Source: Pyrinomonadaceae bacterium
GTDB lineage: Bacteria; Acidobacteriota; Blastocatellia; Pyrinomonadales; Pyrinomonadaceae
Reading direction: 5' to 3'
Length of the DNA stretch: 64,000 nucleotides
NCBI GenBank assembly: GCA_030841085.1
Contig: JAVEDP010000017.1
Coordinates: 1 to 64,000, forward strand
Position 1 is the stretch's first letter. Each line of letters starts with the position of its first letter. The notes under the pieces were generated by a model. The model was not told the DNA's origin, did no database searches, and saw only the letters and a program-made list of their open reading frames with translations. A program made the translations under genes and the position numbers. Of this stretch, positions 43,829 to 50,956 are shown in pieces.

Positions 43829-45145
43829 ATGAGCGCGAACACGCTTACCATCACCGACAATCGCACCGGCAAACAATATGAAGTACCGATCGAAAACGAC
43901 ACGATCAAGGCAATGGATCTGCGCCAAATCAAAACCTCGGACGACGACTTTGGTTTAATGACCTACGATCCGGCTTTCATGAACACGGCTTCCTGCAAGA
44001 GCCGCATCACCTTCATCGATGGCGACAAAGGCATCCTAGAGTATCGCGGTTATCCCATCGATCAACTCGCCGAAAAGAGCACCTACCTCGAAGTCGCGTA
44101 CCTGCTGTTGCACGGCGAACTGCCGGAGGAAGCGCAGTTAAAAGAATGGACGCGCAACATCACCTATCACACCTTTATCAACGAGAACATCAAGACCGTA
44201 ATGGATGGCTTTCATTACAACGCGCACCCGATGGGAATGTTTGAAGCAACGCTCGGCGCGCTGTCAACTTTTTATCCCGACGCGAAGCAAATCTTTGACG
44301 TTGAGTGCCGCCGCAAACAGATTTACCGGCTGGTGGCGAAGGTGCCGACGATCGCTGCGTTTGCCTATCGTCATCGCATCGGCATGCAGTACGCCTATCC
44401 GGACAACGATCTCGGTTACGAAGGCAATTTTCTCAACATGATGTTCAAGACGACGGAGTTGAAGTACAAACCAAATCCGGTGCTTGAACGCGCGTTGTCG
44501 GTGCTCTTCATCCTGCACGCCGATCACGAACAGAATTGCAGCACCAACGCGATGCGCAGCATTGGCAGCGCGCAGACCGATCCATTTTCATCTTTGGCGG
44601 GAGCGGCAGCTGCGCTATATGGACCACTGCACGGCGGCGCCAACGAGATGGTGCTGCGCATGCTGAAGGAGATTGGGTCGAAAGATAAAGTTCCCGACTA
44701 CATCAAGCGTGTGAAGGCAGGCGAGTTTCGCCTGATGGGCTTTGGCCATCGCGTTTACAAGAACTACGATCCGCGCGCCCGCATAATCAAGCAAGTGGCA
44801 GATGAAGTTTTCGAAGTAACCGGAAAGGATCCGATGCTGGAAATCGCCTTGGAACTGGAACGCATCGCGCTGGAGGATGAGTATTTCGTGAAGCGCCGCT
44901 TGTACCCGAACGTTGATTTCTATTCCGGGATCATTTACCAGGCGATGCGATTCCCGGTCGATATGTTTCCGGTGCTGTTTGCAATTCCGCGCACGTCAGG
45001 CTGGCTGGCGCAGTGGGTCGAGATGCTGGAAGATCCCGATCAAAAGATCGCGCGACCACGTCAAATCTACCTCGGCCACAAGACCCGCGATTATGTGCCG
45101 ATCACGGGCCGAAAATTGCCCGCAACCGCTTCTGCGAATGCCTGA
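43829..45145 (+). CDS. gltA: Citrate synthase
   Basis: 438 residues, type II (hexameric) length. It condenses acetyl-CoA and oxaloacetate at the start of the citric acid cycle. Catalytic residues H268 (YGPLHGGANE), H307 (GFGHRVYKN) and D363 (NVDFYSG) are all present. The N-terminal beta domain (LTITDNRTGKQYEVPIENDT) is that of NADH-regulated type II enzymes. AGGAG lies eight bases before the ATG. Not clustered with sucCD. The toxin gene of the following TA pair ends 11 bases after the stop on the opposite strand. Confidence 0.96.
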   Translation: MSANTLTITDNRTGKQYEVPIENDTIKAMDLRQIKTSDDDFGLMTYDPAFMNTASCKSRITFIDGDKGILEYRGYPIDQLAEKSTYLEVAYLLLHGELPEEAQLKEWTRNITYHTFINENIKTVMDGFHYNAHPMGMFEATLGALSTFYPDAKQIFDVECRRKQIYRLVAKVPTIAAFAYRHRIGMQYAYPDNDLGYEGNFLNMMFKTTELKYKPNPVLERALSVLFILHADHEQNCSTNAMRSIGSAQTDPFSSLAGAAAALYGPLHGGANEMVLRMLKEIGSKDKVPDYIKRVKAGEFRLMGFGHRVYKNYDPRARIIKQVADEVFEVTGKDPMLEIALELERIALEDEYFVKRRLYPNVDFYSGIIYQAMRFPVDMFPVLFAIPRTSGWLAQWVEMLEDPDQKIARPRQIYLGHKTRDYVPITGRKLPATASANA

Positions 45146-45156
45146 GTTTTTTAGGG

Positions 45157-45426
45157 TTAATAGTGATACTTGCAGGCGAGGATCCTAATCTTCTCGTTCG
45201 TCACTTGATAGACTAGTCGGTGTTCTTGATCGATTCGGCGTGACCAACAACCTTTTAGCTCGTGTCTTAGGGGTTCTGGCTTACCGATTCCTTTGAAGGG
45301 ATCCCGCTGAAGGTCTCTAAGGAGGTTAACGATTCGGAGCGCCTTGCCGCGATCCTGCTTAATCCACCAGGCCAAATCTTCAAACGCGGCAGCATCAAAT
45401 TCCAAGCTTCTCAAGGGCTTCCTCAA
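45157..45426 (-). CDS. Txe/YoeB-family mRNA interferase toxin
   Basis: 89 residues from TTG 45426, overlapping the antitoxin gene by 32 bases. The alignment with YoeB is good: AFEDLAWWIKQDRGKALRIV, then PFKGIGKPEPLRHELKGCWS, RRIDQEHRLVYQV and the end CKYHY. Conserved Glu, Arg, His and Tyr residues of the ribosome-dependent endonuclease are there (EPLRHELKG, RRID, HRLVY, KYHY). Such toxins cut mRNA in the ribosomal A site when the antitoxin is degraded. A TTG seven codons later is an alternative start. Confidence 0.9.
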   Translation of the reverse strand: MRKPLRSLEFDAAAFEDLAWWIKQDRGKALRIVNLLRDLQRDPFKGIGKPEPLRHELKGCWSRRIDQEHRLVYQVTNEKIRILACKYHY

Positions 45427-45598
45427 AGGGAATGCCTGTCTGGCGATCTTTAGCCTCAGACAGACGACGCCTCATGTTTTCGCTTTTTAGCAGGTAGGCG
45501 GTTTCCTTTTCTGATTCAATTTCGCGCCACAATTCAATCGGGACAATCACGCTGATTGGCTTGCCAGTTTCATCCGAAACGTACTGTATTTCCGTCAT
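45395..45598 (-). CDS. YefM/Phd-like antitoxin
   Basis: 67 residues from ATG 45598, with GGAGGAG about six bases upstream; an ATG five codons earlier lies before that ribosome site. The N-terminal part (MTEIQYVSDETGKPISVIVP) resembles the operator-binding half of Phd/YefM-like proteins, though shorter and with a GKPISVIVPIELW element also seen in antitoxins fused to RelB-like ends. The C-terminal half (LKSENMRRRLSEAKDRQTGI) should wrap the toxin. It ends 32 bases inside the toxin gene, so translation is coupled. Confidence 0.82.
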   Translation of the reverse strand: MTEIQYVSDETGKPISVIVPIELWREIESEKETAYLLKSENMRRRLSEAKDRQTGIPFEEALEKLGI

Positions 45599-45689
45599 CG
45601 AGCGCTCCTCCAATAACGATTCTTTCCCAAGTCTCCCTCTCGGTCAAGGCAAAGTGAGGATTCAAAATATCGCGTTTGGATCGCGGAAG

Positions 45690-45766
45690 TGGTGCGCGCG
45701 GCAGGGCTCGAACCTGCGACCTTTTGATTCGAAGTCAAACGCTCTATCCAACTGAGCTACGCGCGC
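45690..45766 (-). tRNA. tRNA-Arg (anticodon UCG)
   Basis: Cloverleaf of 74 bases plus encoded CCA. Acceptor GCGCGCG/CGCGCGC; D-loop AGTTGGATA with G18-G19; anticodon stem TTTGA/TCAAA around CTTCGAA gives anticodon TCG; T-loop TTCGAGC is normal. Four bases upstream of its 5' end is a five-unit heptamer array also found before the other tRNA-Arg. Confidence 0.94.
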
Positions 45767-45770
45767 TAGT

Positions 45771-45805
45771 TCGTGAATCGTAAATCGTAAATCGTGAATG
45801 GTAAA
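45771..45805 (-). repeat. Five-unit heptamer array directly upstream of tRNA-Arg(UCG)
   Basis: In the tRNA direction the units are TTTACCA, TTCACGA, TTTACGA, TTTACGA, TTCACGA, ending four bases before the tRNA. The array at 55701-55735 upstream of tRNA-Arg(CCU) differs at two of 35 positions. Confidence 0.88.
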
Positions 45806-45881
45806 GTAGTCAGTTGTTAGTCGTCAGTGGTCAGTTGCGACTTCGGCTCAACTGACAACTAACAACCGACCACTAACTACT
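45806..45881. repeat. Hairpin of facing heptamer arrays, five units each
   Basis: Left 45806-45840: GTAGTCA, GTTGTTA, GTCGTCA, GTGGTCA, GTTGCGA. Loop CTTCGG. Right 45847-45881: CTCAACT, GACAACT, AACAACC, GACCACT, AACTACT, overlapping the TAG stop of the cytochrome gene. It can form a long imperfect hairpin with a UUCG-type loop. Confidence 0.85.
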
Positions 45882-46278
45882 TGCCCTGAAAGTCATGCCG
45901 AATAAGCCGCACTAGATCGGTTATCTGTTCTGGCGTTAGTTTGTCTTTGAACGCCGGCATGCCGTCGCCGCCTTTGTTGATCTGCTTGATGAAGTCGTCG
46001 TCGGGATGTTTCAGCGCGTGGCCCTCGCGCAGATTCGGCACCTTCAATTTCTTGCCATCGACAGTTTTCAATCCGCCCGTGCCATCTTCACTATGACAGT
46101 TCGAGCAGCTTTTCTTGAAAGTTGCGCGCGCGTTGGCAAATTCGTCCGGCGTTGCCGCCGCAGGTGACAATGCGGGTGTTGGCCCATTGTGCGTAACAGT
46201 CACCGTATCGGGCTTGCTGCACGCCAAAGCGAATAATGAAATGGCGGCGATTAATAGCGTATAAGTAAAAACCTTCAT
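45877..46278 (-). CDS. Cytochrome c lipoprotein (single heme)
   Basis: 133 residues from ATG 46278, with GAGGAAAAGC upstream. Lipobox at SLFALACS (cleavage before the Cys) anchors it to a membrane facing the periplasm. One class I cytochrome c domain: heme motif CSNCH in KKSCSNCHSEDGTGG, and the distal Met ligand in GGDGMPAFKDKLT. The C-terminal helix is EQITDLVRLIRHDFQG. It should carry electrons in the periplasm; the redox partner is unknown. The stop TAG is in a heptamer array. An ATG 14 codons upstream gives no signal peptide. Confidence 0.9.
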   Translation of the reverse strand: MKVFTYTLLIAAISLFALACSKPDTVTVTHNGPTPALSPAAATPDEFANARATFKKSCSNCHSEDGTGGLKTVDGKKLKVPNLREGHALKHPDDDFIKQINKGGDGMPAFKDKLTPEQITDLVRLIRHDFQGK

Positions 46279-46413
46279 GCTTTTCCTCGCTCGAAATAGT
46301 TTGTAAAAAGGGGCTGTCACAGGAGTATAGCAAAACTTTTCACGTTCGACCTTTACGCGATCGGTCGTGGCCCAGTGCGCTGCAGGTGTCCGATTACTTC
46401 TCTAAAGATTCTG

Positions 46414-46500
46414 CTCTTCCATTTGAGAGAGGGTTGGGGAAAGGGGTGGTGCGCGACAAGCTTCGCACCCTCCCCTAACCCCTCCCAAAGGGAGGGGAAG
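46414..46500. repeat. Inverted repeat, family L (GGGTTGGGGAAAGGGG type)
   Basis: Arms TTTGAGAGAGGGTTGGGGAA and CCCTAACCCCTCCCAAAGGG around GTGGTGCGCGACAAGCTTCG. It is in the 410-base gap between the cytochrome and HemQ-like genes (divergent), where I see no other gene. Single copy here. Confidence 0.75.
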
Positions 46501-46688
46501 AAAGCACGAAAGTCCAACAACTTGTTTAAGCGTTCCTTCAGTTTGTCGCGGCGTTACGACAAGCTGAAGCTTATCGGACAGCGCGTGGCCGGTTGCAAAC
46601 GGCTGGCAGACTCGGCAGAATACTTTCGCATTACCTCGGGCACGACTAAGATCGAATTTCTTCACTAGCAATAGAGGTCAAGCGAAAA

Positions 46689-47459
46689 ATGGGTTCGGAC
46701 AAAGATCAAGGTAGCGCGACCAGAGGCTCTTTGCGCCTCGCCCCCAATTGCGTCGAGTTGGAGGAACAGAAAGCCAAGCTGCCGCGGCAATTTGTTAACT
46801 TCACGTTCTATAGCGCCCGGCCTGAGTGGCGCATGTTGGCCGCTGACGAGAAGCAACGATGCAAAGATGAATTCGTCGGCACCGTACAAAAATTTCATCC
46901 GCCTTTGCTGCTTCATAGTTACTCGACCATCGGCCTGCGCACGAATGTTGATTTCATGATCTGGCGTATTGGCTATGAGTTGGACCCGATCCAGGAGATG
47001 ACCTCGGAACTGAACCACACCGAGATGGCGAAATACATCGAGCCCACGCAATCGTTTCTCTCAATGACTAAACGATCGATGTATATCGATAAAGACAATC
47101 CTGAGCACGCAGAAGATCGCCTGCACATTGTTCCGGGCAAATCGGACTATCTTTTCGTCTATCCCTTTGTGAAGACTCGCGAGTGGTATTCGCGCACCGC
47201 GGACCAGCGCCAGGAAATGATGGATGAACACATTCGCATTGGCTCCAAATATCGTTCGGTCAAACTTCACACGACTTATTCTTTTGGTTTAGATGATCAG
47301 GAATTCGTCGTCGCCTTTGAGACTGACAACCCGGCGGATTTTCTTGACCTGGTCCAGGAACTGCGGGAAACAAAAGCAAGCTCCTACACTCTGCGCGATA
47401 CCCCGATGTTTACCTGCCGCCAACGAACGCTGGCCGAGTGTCTCAATGCGCTTGGCTGA
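46689..47459 (+). CDS. hemQ: Chlorite dismutase-family protein, HemQ-like coproheme decarboxylase
   Basis: 256 residues. The fold of chlorite dismutase/HemQ is visible: QFVNFTFYSARPEWRML, FLSMTKRSMYIDKD, DYLFVYPFVKTREWYS and the heme-ligand segment VKLHTTYSFGLDDQEFVVAF, where the histidine of KLHT is the proximal ligand. The Tyr of VYPF is placed like the catalytic tyrosine of HemQ. The Arg that chlorite dismutases need cannot be confirmed, so HemQ (last step of coproporphyrin-dependent heme synthesis) is favoured. No clear ribosome site. Confidence 0.85.
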   Translation: MGSDKDQGSATRGSLRLAPNCVELEEQKAKLPRQFVNFTFYSARPEWRMLAADEKQRCKDEFVGTVQKFHPPLLLHSYSTIGLRTNVDFMIWRIGYELDPIQEMTSELNHTEMAKYIEPTQSFLSMTKRSMYIDKDNPEHAEDRLHIVPGKSDYLFVYPFVKTREWYSRTADQRQEMMDEHIRIGSKYRSVKLHTTYSFGLDDQEFVVAFETDNPADFLDLVQELRETKASSYTLRDTPMFTCRQRTLAECLNALG

Positions 47460-47460
47460 C

Positions 47461-47505
47461 GCCGCGACAGGGAGATGGGGAGAAGGGGCGACAGGGAGAT
47501 CGCCT
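47461..47505. repeat. Octamer array, left arm of a bracketed four-helix-bundle cassette
   Basis: Units GACAGGGA, GATGGGGA, GAAGGGGC, GACAGGGA, starting three bases after the HemQ stop and ending 12 bases before the ATG of the four-helix gene. Faces the array at 48017-48067. Confidence 0.78.
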
Positions 47506-47516
47506 CTCGCAAGCCA

Positions 47517-47933
47517 ATGGCCCACATTTCGACTTACAAGGAACTCCGCGTTTATCAGGCAGCCATGACCGCCGCAATGCGGATCTTTGAACTCACCAAA
47601 AAATTTCCTATTGAAGAACGGCATTCGTTAACCGATCAGATTCGCCGCTGTTCACGATCGGTATGTTCAAATATCGGCGAGGCTTGGCGGAAGCGTCGAT
47701 ACCCTGCCCACTTCGTCAGCAAACTAAGCGATTCAGAGGGAGAGGCTGAGGAGACTCGTGTCTGGTTAGAGTTCTCCTGGCGATGTGGCTCCATGTCACA
47801 AAGCGAAGCAGCTTCGCTCGATAAGGAGTACGACCAAATCATTGGCCAATTGGTACGAATGATTGATCGTCCGGATCAATGGCTAGTTTCGACTCACGCG
47901 GCCAATGCGGGAACCGGCAAATTAACAAAGTGA
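47517..47933 (+). CDS. Four-helix-bundle protein (S23/IVP-like family), second copy
   Basis: 138 residues from ATG 47517; an open frame upstream reads through the octamer array. Weaker but clear family pattern: YKELRVYQAAMTAAMRIFEL, FPIEERHSLTDQIRRCSRSV, CSNIGEAWRKRRYPAHFVSK, SDSEGEAEETRVWLEFSWR, ending with a charged helix and the tail GTGKLTK. It differs from the copy at 34959 in half or more of its residues, so the two are not recent duplicates. Octamer arrays lie on both sides. The last four bases overlap the GTG start of the next gene. Function unknown. Confidence 0.88.
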   Translation: MAHISTYKELRVYQAAMTAAMRIFELTKKFPIEERHSLTDQIRRCSRSVCSNIGEAWRKRRYPAHFVSKLSDSEGEAEETRVWLEFSWRCGSMSQSEAASLDKEYDQIIGQLVRMIDRPDQWLVSTHAANAGTGKLTK

Positions 47934-50900
47934 AATCGCGCGCGTTTGGCAAGAGTGCTTTGATTCTGCTTGCCACCTTCACAACTTTTTTTTGGTCTCT
48001 CTCTTCGTCGGGTTCCAGCCTTCGCGTCTCCCCGTCCCCCCGTCTCTCCGTCTCCCCGTCTCCCGGTCTGGAGTACCTCTGGCTTGAGACCGAAGAGATG
48101 CGCGGGTTTGCCACGCAGCCAAATGGCGAGCCGGTACTGAATCCCTCCTGGCGTGACTTGCCCAGCGCCCAGGCGCGCGGTTGGGGCATGAACGGCACCG
48201 GCACCTCGGCCGAGTGGACACAGGGCGGAGAAAGCGGCTGGAATTCCGCGGCGGCCAGCGCGGATGAAACCCAGGCGACCATCTATCAGAACATTGAGAT
48301 TCCCCGCGCCGGTCAATACCGCGTCTGGGCCCGTTATGCGGACTGGGCCAACAAGACTGAAAACTTTGTTATCACTGTCAGTCAGCGAGAGCACGAAGTA
48401 TTCCGGCATGAGTTTGGTACGAAAGATTTGATCGATGTCCATGATGAAGTCAGCATGTACTGGCGCTGGGCATTTACCTGGGACAGCGCAACTGCGCAAT
48501 TGGAAAAAGGCCCGGCGCGCATTTCGATCGCGATTGAGAAAGCTGCTCAGGCGCGCCGTCACGTCGATGTCACGCTTGTAACAAACGATCTTGCTTATAC
48601 GCCCCAGGCGCGTGCTAAGCCGGACTTCGCAGCGATGCGTTACCTGCGTGACTGGTCCAACAACCGCGTGCCGCTCGCTTCTCTAATCAGCCAAAATATT
48701 TCCAGCGAAACTCCGGCGGTGTGGCAACGGCCAAGTATTGCGGGCCGCGACTTTCTTCTGCCCTGGAACATAGCGCCGGATTTTTGGAAGCTATACGACC
48801 TGTCGCCCGGAGAGCGTCCTCTCTATCCGTTCAATGCCGAGCCGATCGATCAGTTTGTGCAGAAATATAAAGGCGCTCGAGATGTCCCAATTTTTAGTTC
48901 CAAACTCGTTGCGCCGGTGATCTATATCAACAACCTTCCCGAGTATCTAAAGGAAGGAAGTCCATTTCTACGTTTCCTGCGGGAAACGAAAAGCCCGTTC
49001 GCCGTGCTTATCAACTACGGTTCAGCAGACATGTCGGACGCAGATGGCCAGGCGGCCTGGAATCTTTTGAATGGAGAACTCAAGGATCAATTTCTTGGCT
49101 GGATTTCCGGCGAAAGTGTGGGCCACGTATTCGACTCAGCCGCGAAGGAATTGAAAGTTTCCGATGCTATGTCACGGCGCGAGTTGCTCGAGGCGTATCG
49201 CAACTTTTACAACAATGCTATTGCGCGCAAGTGGGCCGGTACATTCCACGTCGAAACCGGTGCGATGTGGGACAAATTGATTCCCGCGCAATCAACTTCA
49301 AGCACATCATTTGCTCACGCGCTAACTAATTGGGGAGTGCGGCTGTTAGGCATTGAGACGGCGGCGGTGCAACCGATGTTCGCAATGCGCACCGCATTCA
49401 CGCGCGGCGCCGCGCGGCAATACGGCGCCAATTTTCTTTACTACCACGCGCCGAACTTTGGGGATACGGCTACTACATTTACGAAAGCGCAAAACTTTGC
49501 CGGGCCGGATAATTTTTTCCATTCGCGCTATGGCGTGACGATGGGCCCATCGCTCTCGTGGTATCGCAAGAGCTATTACTTCTATTACATGTCCGGCGCC
49601 GCGGCGATCTATCTCGAGCAAGGTGGCGATCAGTTCTTCAAGCCTGGCCCGGGCGAACATGAATTCCAGTTAAACCCGTTAGGTCGCATTACTGACGAGT
49701 TCGTGCGCTTTGCAGAAAAGCATCCGGATCGCGGCAGCCCTTACACGCCCGTCGCTTTTTTGCTTGATCCGGCCCACGGCTGGGAGATGACTGACTATCC
49801 GCAATGGTCCTTTGGAGTTTCCCAAACCAATCGGAGCGACCGTGCGCTGCGCGAATTGTTTAGTGTTGCGTACTTTCCTGGGACTGTAGTTGAGGGTGAA
49901 CCCGCCACCGGCGATCGTCAGGCCTTCGTCAACGGCGCCTTTGGCGATATTTTTGATGTGCTGGTCGCCTCGAACAACCCGGACAGTAAGTCCATCGTTC
50001 AAAGTCCAACTGCTCGCGCCGCCGTCGTAGTGAAAGCCACACAAACGATCGCAGACGAAAAAGCGCGGCAGACTAAGACCACCACGAGCGACCCATGGAT
50101 GTACGAAGGCGGGAATCCGAGCGTCGGCGCGTCGCCGACACCAACCCGCTTACCAATTGTGACGCGTGGCACGCTCGCGCCTGCTTCGCCGATCAACTAC
50201 GCAGCGCTGTTGGGTTCGTATCGCGCGGTGGTCGTCGGCGGTCGACTAGAGTGGACAACGTCTTGGATCCAACGACTAACTGCGTATGTCAAATCCGGCG
50301 GTACCGTCGTTCTTAACGCCGCTCAAGTCAAAGACATTCCCACCGAACTGCTCGGCTTACGACTCACCGGTGTGACTGCCGAAGCCGACAACGCGCGTTG
50401 CCTGTCGAGCGGCGAAGCATCTCAAAATCTAAGCGGCCAAATGTTTCGTTATGAAAAGTTAGAATTGAAAGGCGCGACCCCGCTGATTATTTCGGACAAC
50501 GGCGATCCGCTCGTAACAGTCAACAAAGTCGGCAGCGGCACCGTCGTCTTTGCGGCTTTGCCAGATCTGCTTGGCGAAGACGAACGGGTCACGCCTTTTG
50601 CGGCACACATGCTCGCGCACGTCTTCGCAGATGCTGCGCCCATCAAAATAAACGGCGACGTTGAATATCTGATCAATCGCAACGCGGAAGGTTGGCTGGT
50701 CACGCTGATTAACAACAACGGCGTCTACAAACCACAACAAGGCATGGCCCAGGTGGATCGCAGTGCCGTGGTCACAGCGACAATCACCTTGCCATCACAA
50801 ATCAGAACTGCGACTGATTGGATTAGTGAAAAGAGTATTGAGGTGAAGAGCCAACCGGGCGGAAGCGCGGTCCGCATTAGCATTCCGCCCGGCGGCATTT

Positions 50901-50956
50901 CCATCGTGCAACTGAAAACCGAGTCTACCCAAACAGGTAGCGCCGGGAACGATTAA
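47930..50956 (+). CDS. Large secreted protein, probable glycoside-hydrolase-like, unrecognised
   Basis: 1008 residues from GTG 47930, which overlaps the previous stop (GTGA) and yields a signal peptide (KSRAFGKSALILLATFTTFF); an ATG 17 codons earlier gives none. Residues about 23-37 (LRVSPSPRLSVSPSP) are coded by an octamer array. N-terminal domain of carbohydrate-binding type: EYLWLETEEMRGF, IEIPRAGQYRVWARYADW. A long middle domain (about 190-690) has helical and beta stretches with GWISGESVGHV and HVETGAMWDK, like a TIM-barrel hydrolase. A C-terminal domain has VLNAAQVKDIP (class I amidotransferase-like) and an Ig-like end. No catalytic pair identified. Confidence 0.75.
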   Translation: MKSRAFGKSALILLATFTTFFWSLSSSGSSLRVSPSPRLSVSPSPGLEYLWLETEEMRGFATQPNGEPVLNPSWRDLPSAQARGWGMNGTGTSAEWTQGGESGWNSAAASADETQATIYQNIEIPRAGQYRVWARYADWANKTENFVITVSQREHEVFRHEFGTKDLIDVHDEVSMYWRWAFTWDSATAQLEKGPARISIAIEKAAQARRHVDVTLVTNDLAYTPQARAKPDFAAMRYLRDWSNNRVPLASLISQNISSETPAVWQRPSIAGRDFLLPWNIAPDFWKLYDLSPGERPLYPFNAEPIDQFVQKYKGARDVPIFSSKLVAPVIYINNLPEYLKEGSPFLRFLRETKSPFAVLINYGSADMSDADGQAAWNLLNGELKDQFLGWISGESVGHVFDSAAKELKVSDAMSRRELLEAYRNFYNNAIARKWAGTFHVETGAMWDKLIPAQSTSSTSFAHALTNWGVRLLGIETAAVQPMFAMRTAFTRGAARQYGANFLYYHAPNFGDTATTFTKAQNFAGPDNFFHSRYGVTMGPSLSWYRKSYYFYYMSGAAAIYLEQGGDQFFKPGPGEHEFQLNPLGRITDEFVRFAEKHPDRGSPYTPVAFLLDPAHGWEMTDYPQWSFGVSQTNRSDRALRELFSVAYFPGTVVEGEPATGDRQAFVNGAFGDIFDVLVASNNPDSKSIVQSPTARAAVVVKATQTIADEKARQTKTTTSDPWMYEGGNPSVGASPTPTRLPIVTRGTLAPASPINYAALLGSYRAVVVGGRLEWTTSWIQRLTAYVKSGGTVVLNAAQVKDIPTELLGLRLTGVTAEADNARCLSSGEASQNLSGQMFRYEKLELKGATPLIISDNGDPLVTVNKVGSGTVVFAALPDLLGEDERVTPFAAHMLAHVFADAAPIKINGDVEYLINRNAEGWLVTLINNNGVYKPQQGMAQVDRSAVVTATITLPSQIRTATDWISEKSIEVKSQPGGSAVRISIPPGGISIVQLKTESTQTGSAGND
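48017..48067. repeat. Octamer array, right arm of the four-helix-bundle cassette
   Basis: About six units of the CGTCTCCC type with variants CGTCCCCC and CGTCTCTC, inside the 5' coding part of the large secreted protein gene. Reverse complement of the left array at 47461-47505. Confidence 0.8.

Noticed and set aside
45157-45598. YefM/YoeB-like pair as a defence island
   Set aside because: A single common toxin-antitoxin pair between citrate synthase and a tRNA; no other defence genes nearby.
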